Made by a program: the position numbers and the translations under genes. A stretch of 64,000 nucleotides of DNA from Metallyticus violacea (lineage: Eukaryota; Arthropoda; Insecta; Mantodea; Metallyticidae), in assembly GCA_030762175.1 (NCBI GenBank), contig CM060840.1, positions 44,172,001-44,236,000 on the forward strand, written 5' to 3'. Positions 27,513 through 39,200 of this stretch are shown here, piece after piece (within the stretch, counting starts at the first letter, position 1; each line of letters starts with the position of its first letter). The notes beneath the pieces were generated by a model. The model was not told where the DNA came from. It did not search any database and worked only from the letters and a program-made list of their open reading frames with translations.

Positions 27513-30500
27513 GTCCATCGACGCGAAAGAGAAGAAATGTTGAAACTTGTGAAGCGTGCAAGAGAGGTATTTCCGACTGGTCTTATCAGATTTCTCATTA
27601 CCAAAGTGAATTGATCCGAAATTCAGCCCATCCCAAGAGTGGCAATGGGGGACTGTCATGACTAAACAAAAAACTGATCAAGTGATTGCTGTATGGGTAG
27701 TTTAACTAATCGCCAAGTGTGTCAAGCTCAGCATTGTTTTTCTATTGCATAAGTATCAGTTTGATTCATGAGTATTTTGCATCTTTACAATGTCATTAAT
27801 AACCGTTAGCATTATATCACATGAAATAAAAGTTAAGTGAGTATAACCTTACTCGCTTTACGGCGAATCAATAATAGTTGTCCCCGAATTTTTGAACATG
27901 CATTTTCAGTGAAAGTGTAGCTAAAGTAAATATGGATTCTTAAACTAGAATTACTTTTTTTTTTTCAAAAATTTTAAACTGGGTAGCCAAATCGTGTTTA
28001 AGTAGGTCATTAAGCACACAAACATTTTCTTGTATATAATATGATAAAATGTGCCTCACTTTATTCCGGCTAAGAAAGAAATGGAAAAGTGAACAGTCCA
28101 TGTCATACGATTCAAAAACACAAGCGAGGCAATGCAGGGGAAACGCTTTCTTGGTAGCCATCGCTTTTTCTGACAATGATTTATGATTAAAACTTTCCTT
28201 GTGCCTTTCATGAACATTTGTAACGAAAATACTGGAGGTGTTTTCTCTCGGAAAACCTGCTGTTTACAAATTAAATAAAAAGGTTTATCAACAAAAGGAT
28301 AGCATCGGCGAATGATTATGGATAATTGATTACATTATTGTTGTCCTCCAATGAATGAGACTCTAAATCGAATACCAGGAAAGTTTATTCCTCCGGTAGC
28401 TCTAATTGTATTCAGCCACAGAAGCGGTAACATTTAGTCTTTAATAACACAAAGACTTGAGTTATACTTAACTGCAGATTGAGTATTAATTAACACAGAC
28501 AAAAATAACACTTACTAAGTCGTGACCTTGACAAATACTCACTCAATACTATTAGTCAATACATTTATGACATTTCTTATTTTTCTTTTAAAATCTTCAA
28601 TTGAAAACAAAATGTCACAGCAGAAGAATCCGTGCCTATGAAGGGCTGTTGTAGAGCTTTCTTTGGAGGAGGGTTCCACCTACAATTATTGTTTTAATAT
28701 ATGCATACTACATTTTTATATGTATCTGAAACATATTTTCATAAGTATCCTATATTATTTTTACAAAGCAGCAAATATTTTTCATTCTTGTAATTACAAG
28801 TTTTTCCATTATATTTATATTGTTTTTCATTTTTCAGGAAGAGTTTAAAATAAAACAAACGAAAACATTTGTTTTTTGAAGCATAGCAAATAAGATACCA
28901 ATGCAAATGTATTGTGCGTTGGCATAAGACATTAAGTATTAAATCGTGTTAATACTAATAAAAACTGAAATTGTCAGCTCCACATTTCATTATACGAGGG
29001 ATAACATATGTCTAAGATATATGACTGAAAGTGAAATGGAATGTACTTTCGAATGAAACCGCCAGAAGGTGTATGTGAGCAGAGCTGAGCGTTTCAGCAC
29101 GCCCCGAAGTTCTGTTGGTGAGCGACAGTCAGGAATGGAAGTCACGAACAGCGAAAGTGCCTATGTGAAAATAGGCATTTCTCCGCGGCAGAAATGCACG
29201 AGAATGCCACGCAGAGTTATGTGCAGCACTGACTGCGCATGCCCTGTCCTATAACAGTAGCGGATGGACAGAGGCCTTCAAACAGAGTAAAATATCGACT
29301 GCCCATTTGCCGCGCAGTGGGCGTCCTGTGTCCACGGACAAGGATTACGGACGATGATTATGGAACAGTACTTCGCGATGATAGGCGCTGGATACTTGCG
29401 GAATTAGAATGGCAAACAGGAATTCCGTAAAACAAAACAAAAAAAAAGTGCACCGCATTTTCCGGGAGGACCTGAACATGCGGAAAATGTGTGCAAAGTG
29501 GGTGCTGTTTCAATTAAATGAGGTGCAGGTGCGGACTCGCTACGAGACATGTCCTATCAAGCTGGCGACATATCAGGAAGAAGGGGACGTCACGTTTAAT
29601 CGCATCATTGCAATTGATGAAGTTTGGGAAGGGCGTATGAACCAGAACTCAAGCGACAATCCAGTGAATGACGTCACCCTGGGTCACCACACAAACACAA
29701 GTTTCATCAAACTCCTGTTTCAACAAAAGGCATGGTAATTCTGGCGTATGACAGTCAAGATATGCTTGTTTGTCATATAGTGCGTGAGGAATGCCCAGAT
29801 TTTTTATCTCAATTGCGCCTTGCCGTGTGCATCAAAAGCCAGAACTTTCGAACAACGCTATTATTCTCTCTACGAAAACGCTCAGTCACACAGCCGAGAG
29901 TGTCGTGTGTCTTTTACAGCGGTGGGACTGGGAAATTCTTCCACACTCGCCACATTCACCCGACCTCAGTCGCTGTATATGATTTCATCCCTAAAGTGAA
30001 GCAGCAACTGTGTGGGAAGCGTTTCGTTAACAAAGCGGACATTTTGACAGCATTTCGACGCAAAATGGTTCACATTACCAACTCATGCAGCAGATGGTAT
30101 TCAGTGCCTTCCCCATCGATGACAATGTAACGTCGATGTACTTGGGGACTACTTCAAAGGCTGCTAAACACCATGGATTACCTGAGATTTGCAACCCTAA
30201 GTAAGTAGTCGTGTTTAACTTTTGCTCATACCATAATAAACCAATGTTGTCCGATTACCTGTTTTTTACTTCTTCCCTAAGACGAACGCCTACATCTAGC
30301 CTTCCGTTGGTGGTACCATTCGGTAGTAAATGCCATACTCCCAACAGTATATCTTAGATTGTTTCATGTTGTCCTTTGTTCACAAGGGGAAAAAATTAGT
30401 TGCCATGACTTATGGCTTATCCTTTGTATCTATATTTTAAACTCCTAAGAGAAATAATTCTATCAAAGGTATAAAGCAGTAAATGGCAAAAATGAAAGAT

Positions 30501-31178
30501 TAATAGCTCATGTACAAGCCTCACTGAAATCCTTTGCATGGTTCGCTTTCCTCTGCATGCATCATTATTTGAAGAATTCCAGCCGAGGCTAAAGCTTGTG
30601 AGAATGTTGCGCAATTTGACTCGCTCTAAGATTAACACACCGAGTTGTGATTTTGCGCCAAATTTTATACCTAAGCTATTCTGTAGAAAGAAAAAGTTAA
30701 CTCATATAATTTTCATATAATCTTATAGAACTTCACATTCCAAATGATAATTGTTATCATTTAAAGTTAAGAAATCTAGGAGTGCAAATATTTCGAGGGA
30801 GATCACAAGATGAGCTTAACAATTACATTTTTGTATCGTGAAAAACATTAAAGTTCTATGCTCTAGTATTTTGTTTAAAAATGCATTAATATTTTACTAC
30901 AATGTAATTGTCTACAAATATGTCAAATGCTTTTATCTTAATTTGGATATTATGACTTAAAAAAGCATACAACTTTTAACCCAAACTTTATATAATAATG
31001 ATCACTAGAGCCGGAATTCTTATTATATTTTTCTATTTTGTTTCTCAATATTTATTATAAAGACTGTAAAATGTTTTTCAGTTTTAAAACAAGCGTAACA
31101 TAATTCCTTTGAGCCTAAAAATATCTGAAACGGATATTGGAAATTAAAATTCCCATTCGTTGAGTTTGGAGTAATTTG

Positions 31179-31253
<75 letters not shown>

Positions 31254-34200
31254 CATCATCATCATCATCATCATCCCATTTTAAGTTTTATTTCTTTCTC
31301 TGCATTAGTAATATTATAAAAAAGAAAAATACAACTTCAGAAACTTCTGCTCTTTGTTTTAAATCTTGACCGTCAATGTATTTCAGTTTTGCAAAACTTT
31401 CATTCTAAGATTTAGTCAGATACTGATTTATTGTAATAATAACACACTTACTAAAAGTTTCTTCCAAGTGCAACGTGGAATAAGAGATTTAAGCGAGTGA
31501 AGTGGTATAGGGCAATGAATAGGTACCGGTGGGCACTTTTCGTGAATAATATTGTAAAATCATCTTAGACCACACGTGTCAAAAAGAACAAATGAGTATT
31601 TCAGATATTCTAGACTTTTATTGAAATATGATTCATTCACATGAGTTTTTATGCTGAATCCTCTTTTATATGATTTTACATGCTAAAAGTTACAAAATAT
31701 CAATTTAAAAAATTGGTAACAAAATGAAAAATGTTTGTACTTAAATTTATTTAGTATCAACCCAGTCAACAGATTATATTGGTGCATTAATAAACAAAAT
31801 TTTATTTATATATAATTCATCCATTGTTCTTAACTTATGATATAATTTTGAAACTAATTAACATAATTCAATAAAATTCCACCAGAGCATTTCTTGGTGA
31901 ATAAGAAGTGGGAACAGGTGCGGGCTAGTTTGTGGCGCATGCCCGTAATCGCCGCTTGTTCGTTAGCCGTCCTGAGCATTGTTATGAGCATCAACTGCGC
32001 AATTTGTCTTGGATTACAAGCAGTATAGTACGTACAATACGATATAAACCAACATACAGTGGAACAGCATATGTTTATTTCTGCACATACTGAAAAACTG
32101 TGTTGATAAAAGACTGCCAACGACAATTCATTGCACAGTTAGAGGTTCAGGAGCAACTTAAGTTGTTTGGTTTATTCACGGACGTTCTTTAACATCTTAG
32201 ATCATCAGCATCCCGTTCAATACAGAGCATGAAACGGTCGATAATTTTTGTTCCGAAGCCTTTTCTTTCAGGCTTCGGCTTCTTTTATGTGCCGCAAGTC
32301 TAATATACGGGACCCAGGGCGTTATTTTCCTTCCGAAAAAAATCCATCGATCCTGATCGGGATTGAGCCCCCATCTTGGGCCTACGAGTCAACTATGGGT
32401 ACTACTAAACCACCAGGACCGACCCAAAAGCCACTGCCAAAAGTCTCCATTCAGTATCTGGTGATGAAACTGAAAAGCACTGTTCGATATCCACGAAAGA
32501 GGACGTCCGCAACCATCAGGAGTCAACGATGCATAAGGTAAAAAGCAGTCTGCAGGCGACATTACAAACTCCTTGTGTAAATTGTCAGAGACAGGTAATA
32601 GATGTTTCCGTATATATACCGAATAGCGAAAGAAAAATAAACAAGGAAAAAACTACATGCTTATAGTGTTACTGCCACGCAAAAATTGAAACCTCCTAAC
32701 TCAATTACTGTTGTTGATTTCAGTATACAAAGTGGACATCTTGGATTACTGGACTACATGATTCTCCGATGAGGTGTGGCTTTACCTAAGTGGGTAGGTC
32801 ATAATTCGGAATACTCATATTTGCATGAGACGTCCCATATGGGTCACCTCTTCATTGTAATGAAAAAAATAATAACGCATTATAGCTTCCATTTTCTACC
32901 ATCGTCGAAGCATACCGCTGTCTTAATGAAGATTTTCCATTAATCTGTGAATCAGTTGAAAGACGGAGAACTTCATATTTGGGTATTTTCAGCAAGAGTG
33001 TGTTACCTACCACACATCTAGTATCAGCAAGACTGAAATTGTTTCCTTCTCTAAAGATCGTGTTATTTCTAAATTACTATAGTCAACAAGGTCGTCTGAC
33101 CTTACCACATCAGACTTCTCCCTATGAACCTGATGAAAGGGAAACTGCATCTCTACAAGCCAATGACTTTTGTGGAGTTGCAAGAAAATATGGGGCACGA
33201 AATTGAGGCTGACTCCCTATTTGTTTGTATGAGTTGAGTACATTACATGATGGTAAAGACAACTACTGTTAAGAAATCGTCATGGTTCTCATAAGTATTC
33301 CGTGTCAATTGTCACTGAATCGTGTAAAAAAGTTGAATAATTATAAAAGAAAAAAAAACTAGGGGCCAGAGTGACTGAAACGCTTCGTAATTTGGAAATA
33401 TGTGACCAGAACAGCAGTTGATTATTTAATCATAGTAATTCTCTTACTAGAGAACGCATATTATTGTTATTTAGTCAAAAACTTACAAATATATGAACAC
33501 ATACTTTCAACATGCAAAACAGGATCTGCTCATAACCTATACTAAAAATTGTCTCTTGCCATATTCAAGCACACTTGTATGCGTTTCTCCAAATTCTGGA
33601 ATACTTCTTCCAAAATGGTAACAGCAGCCGCTTCAATCTTCATTGGGTTGCTCAATTCTGCGGGATAAGCTTTTGTACATTTTTCTCTCCAATAATCCCC
33701 AAAGAAAGAAATTGGGAGGTGTTAAATCGGTAGATCTGGATGACCAAAGGGTTTTTAGATAATTCTGTTCAAAAAAGAAAACATCAAATTTCTCTCATAT
33801 TGGCATTTGAAGTGTGGCATCTTGCACCTTCTTGCTGGTAACATTCACCTGTTATCTTCCTAACAACCGACAAATTAACTGAATGTTTGCAGGTCGATTT
33901 TCCTAGTAACTGTTTGTTCAAAAAACTATAGAACCTATATATGATTTGTCTACGAAACAGGCTACACCAATGGCTCTTCATGCACAGCATTAGGATTTCC
34001 TGTTGCCCCTATATGCGTATTCTCAGAGTTTATGTGTCCGCTCACATGAAACAATGCTTCATTTCAAAACTAAGAGTGTCTAAAAGTTCAGGATTTGGAG
34101 TAAGAAAATGTCTAAATAAACCATAAACAAAGAATACGTAGACAATCATATTTAATTCTTGAACACACACGCACTTTTTTCCCCTGCTCTTGACACGTGA

Positions 34201-36204
34201 AACTTGAGTGCTTAGTCTCTGGTGAGGTCAGTAATTGCTCCTTTATTCGCTTATTGTTCCCTCAGGCAATTTGCGGCCTGCTGAACATCAATGAGGGTAC
34301 TACCTGTTGTCTTTTTAACCTGGATGCAGACTTTGCAATGGTATACGTCTTTCAGCAAATTCAATCCGAAATGTCGTATGACATGCTTTAAAAGAACCTT
34401 TTTGCCACCATTCACGAATAACACGCGCTGTGCGACGGTGTACATTGTTAGTCACGCTACAGTCGAATCAAATGCCGAGATGCGGTAACGCGGAACATGG
34501 AAAATTGAAGGCAAGTTCATTATGTCATTGTAGGTTGTATAGAAGTTTGCAAGCCTTTGTAAATAATATAACACTTAATAGAAAATATTTTCAGAAACCT
34601 GTATTTGTTTAGTATTTTTTCACTGTCTAAGAATTGTTACGCAATTTATTTCATTTTATTTATGTTTGGTTATCCTATATATTAAAAATGCAACTTATTT
34701 TTATCTTTTGTAGATTTTATTAAAATTTTACCTCTATAGAAACGCTGAAAGTTTGAGTCTGTGATTGTTTCTTTTTCCTCCCTCTGTTTATAAAAGTCAT
34801 CTGAAATGTAGTTAATGTATTTACTTATTATAATTATGCATTAAAATGACCAGTGTATATCTAGTTTGTTTCTGAATATCTGTAACATTATAATATACAT
34901 TATAATTACCAGTACTTAAAAAAAAATTTGAAATCTAACTATTCATGACTTCTTTAATAACCTAAAAATACTACATTTTATATTCTGTACATAGTAATTA
35001 TAAGCAGCAACTGACATGGATGATATTTACAAATTCCTGTTGTAATATTTTTTCATTTTCAGAAAAAAAATGTTTTAGATTTCCATGATGTGCTGTACAC
35101 CTTAGCTCATACATTATAGTCTGAATGTTTTAAGACGTACAGGTTTTGGGTTTCATTGTTCATTATAGATAAAATGTGCATAACTTCATATTCTAGCATG
35201 TAACCCAGAAGGCAATGAATGTGTCAGCTATTTCACGATTTTTTACACAACCTGGAAATAAATTAGCATTCTCGCAGATGTTATTCTATAGTGAATTGGT
35301 ATGTAATCTTTTTCTTTTGAAATATTCAAACCTTTTCTTTTTTTCAGGGTAAGCATAGTGTTCGTCTACTTTGGACTGACAATAAATTCTGTGCTGGTTG
35401 GGGGTAACAAGTACACCAATTTCATCCTAGTGTCGCTCATCGAGTTCCCTGCATACGTAGTGACCTATTATGCTATGGATCGTTTTGGCAGGAAAGCCTC
35501 GCTTTGCGCATCCTTGGTGCTATCAGGAGCCACTTGTACATCTTTCGCGTTCGTTCCTAAAGGTGAGCTCTTCACAGCGTATGAGATGGCAACAACTTTT
35601 TGAGCGCAACTCCTGCTCACCCTCATAGGGTGCTCTCTAAGCAGTTTGGGTGAATTTATTTTCTTAATATGAGCAAATAATCTATTTAAAACGTAATATC
35701 ACACACATTTGTATCATTTGGAAATGTTTGTTTTTATAATGAAGCGTGATTAAGGTAAACATGAGCATAAATAAAATGTTATTAATACGAAGTGCTTTCA
35801 CATGTGAATGAGCAAATAGTTCTCAGGAATGCATGAAACAACAGATGAAAACAGATATTGTAATATTGGATATATTTTTCTATATAGACAGTTTGAAGAG
35901 CTCTACTACAAGAAATACAAATTACGAATTGTCACATAATCAAGACCGCCAAATATCACATTTCAAATATATCTACCAAACTTGCCTCTTTTTCCCTTCT
36001 CCATTTCGGGTGTGTCGCTTTTGCCTTAGACAAACCAAACTAATTTAAGTTTTAAACAGAAATTCTTCTAAACAACTTCCAATCTGTTACTTATCTTTAC
36101 TCTTTTTCATTACTGCATTTTTCTTATCTTAAGCCCTTTCTTCTTTCAATCTCCAGAACCTAATTGAAACTATTCAATGCCTTTCCTCTCTTACACAATG
36201 CACA

Positions 36205-36236
<32 letters not shown>

Positions 36237-39200
36237 AAGCTTTGGTCTCTTTGTAAAATACTATGCAGTTTTTATATTTCACACTTTTTTTTGTAGTGTT
36301 TCCTGTCTGTCACATGCTTGTCACCAGACATCTGCATAGCCGAGTGTAACACTATAACTCACTTGCAGTTTCCCGGTCTCTCACGTAGTTTTGCATCATA
36401 TACTACACGCATAGCCGAGTGTATCAGTAGTCCGTTGTTATTAATACAATTGTATCGTGCATTTAGTAATGTCGGTAGTGAAATATAGCGTACAACACAT
36501 TCTTTTAAACGGTATGCACAAAAAACAAAGTCGTGTAGCAAAATAAATAAATTTAAAAATGTGAACATTTTCCTTATAGACCAGTTCCAGCTAACAGAAC
36601 CAAACAAAAGAATAGAGAAAGTGCACTCTAAGGGTCTTTCCATGGGAGGAAAAAAATGGTAAAAGGCATTTTATTCTTACAGAATAAAAAGTAGATGAGG
36701 TAAACGCAAATTAGAACACACTCCACAGAAGTCTCTCGGGCGTTTTTAAATTAAACCCATACAGAAGCTCAATAGCACAGCTTTACAATGTCTGGTATTA
36801 TCACGCCAGTACATTTAATGTTTCTAATTAGATTTTCAATAGTGTTAGTAACGGAGAAATTGATCCGATTTTTTCTCCCGACGAAACTTGGTTTAAACTT
36901 AATGGGCAAATAATATCCCGAAATAATACATGCTCGTTTTATACGGATTTTCACCTTATGACTGTACATGCGCGCACCGGCAGACACAGTGATACCCGTG
37001 AGCAAGAGATTGCCGAATTTTCCGTGAAACATATAACACCTTATGATATCCTTGATATGTTCTTTCTCGGATAACCTCGCGTCATCATTGAATAATTGTA
37101 ATAATTAAAATTGTATTTCCTATAAATATTAAGTTTTCATTGAATTGATAATACATTTAAATAAATCAAATTATTGTAATTATAATATTAAGAAAAGTAT
37201 AAGAAATACTTATAATTTCTTATAATACTGTATAAGAAAATGCTTCTCCCTCAACAAAGAACATATAATTTGTTTATCTATATGTTTAAACTTCGAGCTC
37301 TGCGGACGCTAAGCAACCTCGGTACTTCTGACGTTAGATTAGATAGATTGTTGTTGATCTTGGCACTTCAGCCACAAGGGTCTACTATGCTCTCCTTCAA
37401 TCCTAACTTTGCAATTTAAGACATGGAGCTTTAGTGAGCTCTGCGTAGAATCTTTCACACAGGCATAGGAATGGCATCTTCTAAAGGAGTGAATCCTAAT
37501 AGAGACCTTCATTGTCTTTCCAGGGTTTCACACTATAGTGTTTTGCAGTTTCGTCAACTGTTCAATAGACGTTATTAGATGTACACCAGGCATCCACTCC
37601 CTCCTCTCCGGGAATCATTTAGATGGATTGGGCTGAGTGGGGTAGTGTGATCCCGTACCTCATAGGTGAATGAGCAAGTTGCGGTTTTATGGTGTCTCTG
37701 CGCCGCACCAGGTGGTGAGCCTCCTACAGGGTTTGGGAGGTAGATGCTAGATTAGGCCGCCCTACCAGTGAAACTAGTAGCTGGAAGGTCAATGCGCGGG
37801 TATCGTATCTGCTTCAACCCCGAAAAGGGGAAAGGGGAGGCTAGATTAAACTCTAGGTGCCGGTCTATTGGAAAGATTCATCAGAGAAGCGGTTCAAGCT
37901 TGTAGGAAGGGCAGGAAAGGAATATGAATATTTTTAAACCTGGTTCTAACTTCCCGCTATAACCCACTCATCATACTTTCCTCATAAGTCGATCCATAAG
38001 AGTAAATACTTCCCGAGTGTAATGTGGAAGTAAAAAATAAGACTAAAATACCATAACTTTTCCTAAATGTCTTGATTTCAGATTTATGATGCATATATTA
38101 TATAGTTCCTTGCTAGATGTAAAACATGAGAGCAGCACAAAAGCCTTTGGACCGCCATATCTTTCAACATGGTAGCCGTATAATGGCACACACGAACTGT
38201 AAGTATACTCAGATATGCATCTCAGAAGATAATGCACTTGAGGCCCTAAGGGTACGGCCCACTGACATTACAGGATCAGAAGCATTGAGCATATACCTGT
38301 GCCAATAGTAGGTGAAGGACATTTTGAACATTAATTCAGTGGAATAGTCGTTATTTTGTGTCAATTTGTTACTGCTCCTGTGCTGTACAACTCTGATATA
38401 AAATAATTTCAGAGAAAATGTTCAAAAGTATTTTGACTTATGTTTACCTCTACATTGCACCCACAAAGTATTTACACTGTTTTTTACTAAATATAAATCA
38501 TCCTGTATTTCCCCATTCCATTCCCTAATCCACTGTCTCTGAATTATTCCTGCCAGTTTGTGTACCCAAAAAATATAAAAATGATGGCTGGTGAGTTTAT
38601 TATATAATAAGATGTACCTCCTGTTCCTTATGGAGGAAGAGTTATAAAGAACCTGCACAGAACAATATTATTGTTCCTGGACATATCAATGTTGCTTCTT
38701 TGGGGTACTTCATATCATTTACTACCAAAATAATTTCGGTTTAGATTTATGCACGTTCAGTTTCAATTAGTTTTAATTAAGTTACAACATGTGCTGGCGC
38801 CTCATTCACACCTATCACCTCATCTCCTTGTTATTAAACTCCGCCTTTCTTTTTGCCATTGCAATGCAGAGGATCAGAATGTCTTTAGGCATGGGGAAAA
38901 AATCATTTTTATTTAATTCCTCATATAAAGTGCTTAATAGACTGTGGAAGCAAAGCATTAAAAACTTCTTTCTATAATAAAATGTGCAAGTCAAAACCCA
39001 CTCCAGAAAGCTATAGTCAAGATTTAGGAGAGATAAGTGTCATATAGTGCTGCGCAATGCATTATCATTGAAAAAAAATGAGTGAATGAGCACATTACTT
39101 ATGAAACTCTTAGCATCTTACTCTTAATTTGTAAGACAAAAAATAAAAAAAACACAGGGACAGAATTCAACATAACTAAATTTAGAATTAGGATAAAGAA

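Larger units (their letters stand above)
21418..35347 (+). other. Transporter intron 7 (13.9 kb)
   Basis: The largest intron, phase 2. It contains SINEs at 22080, 24652, 25345 and 32165, a microsatellite at 27430, a mariner at 29040-30215, a long ATT tract at 31181 and two DDE_3 elements at 31900-34460. Blocks 22270-24650, 25430-27420, 27520-29035 and 34470-35347 are AT-rich without recognised features. Confidence 0.75.

Noticed and set aside
27293..27661. Overlapping ORFs rich in I, N, Y, T or V on both strands
   Set aside because: Products of the ATT/GTT microsatellite at 27430-27512.
31023..31274. Poly-Met/poly-Ile ORF on the - strand
   Set aside because: Translation of the ATT/ATC microsatellite.
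38110..38330. Possible DDE_3 transposase tail (GEGHFEH-like)
   Set aside because: Only a seven-residue resemblance. No catalytic box or terminal repeat around it.
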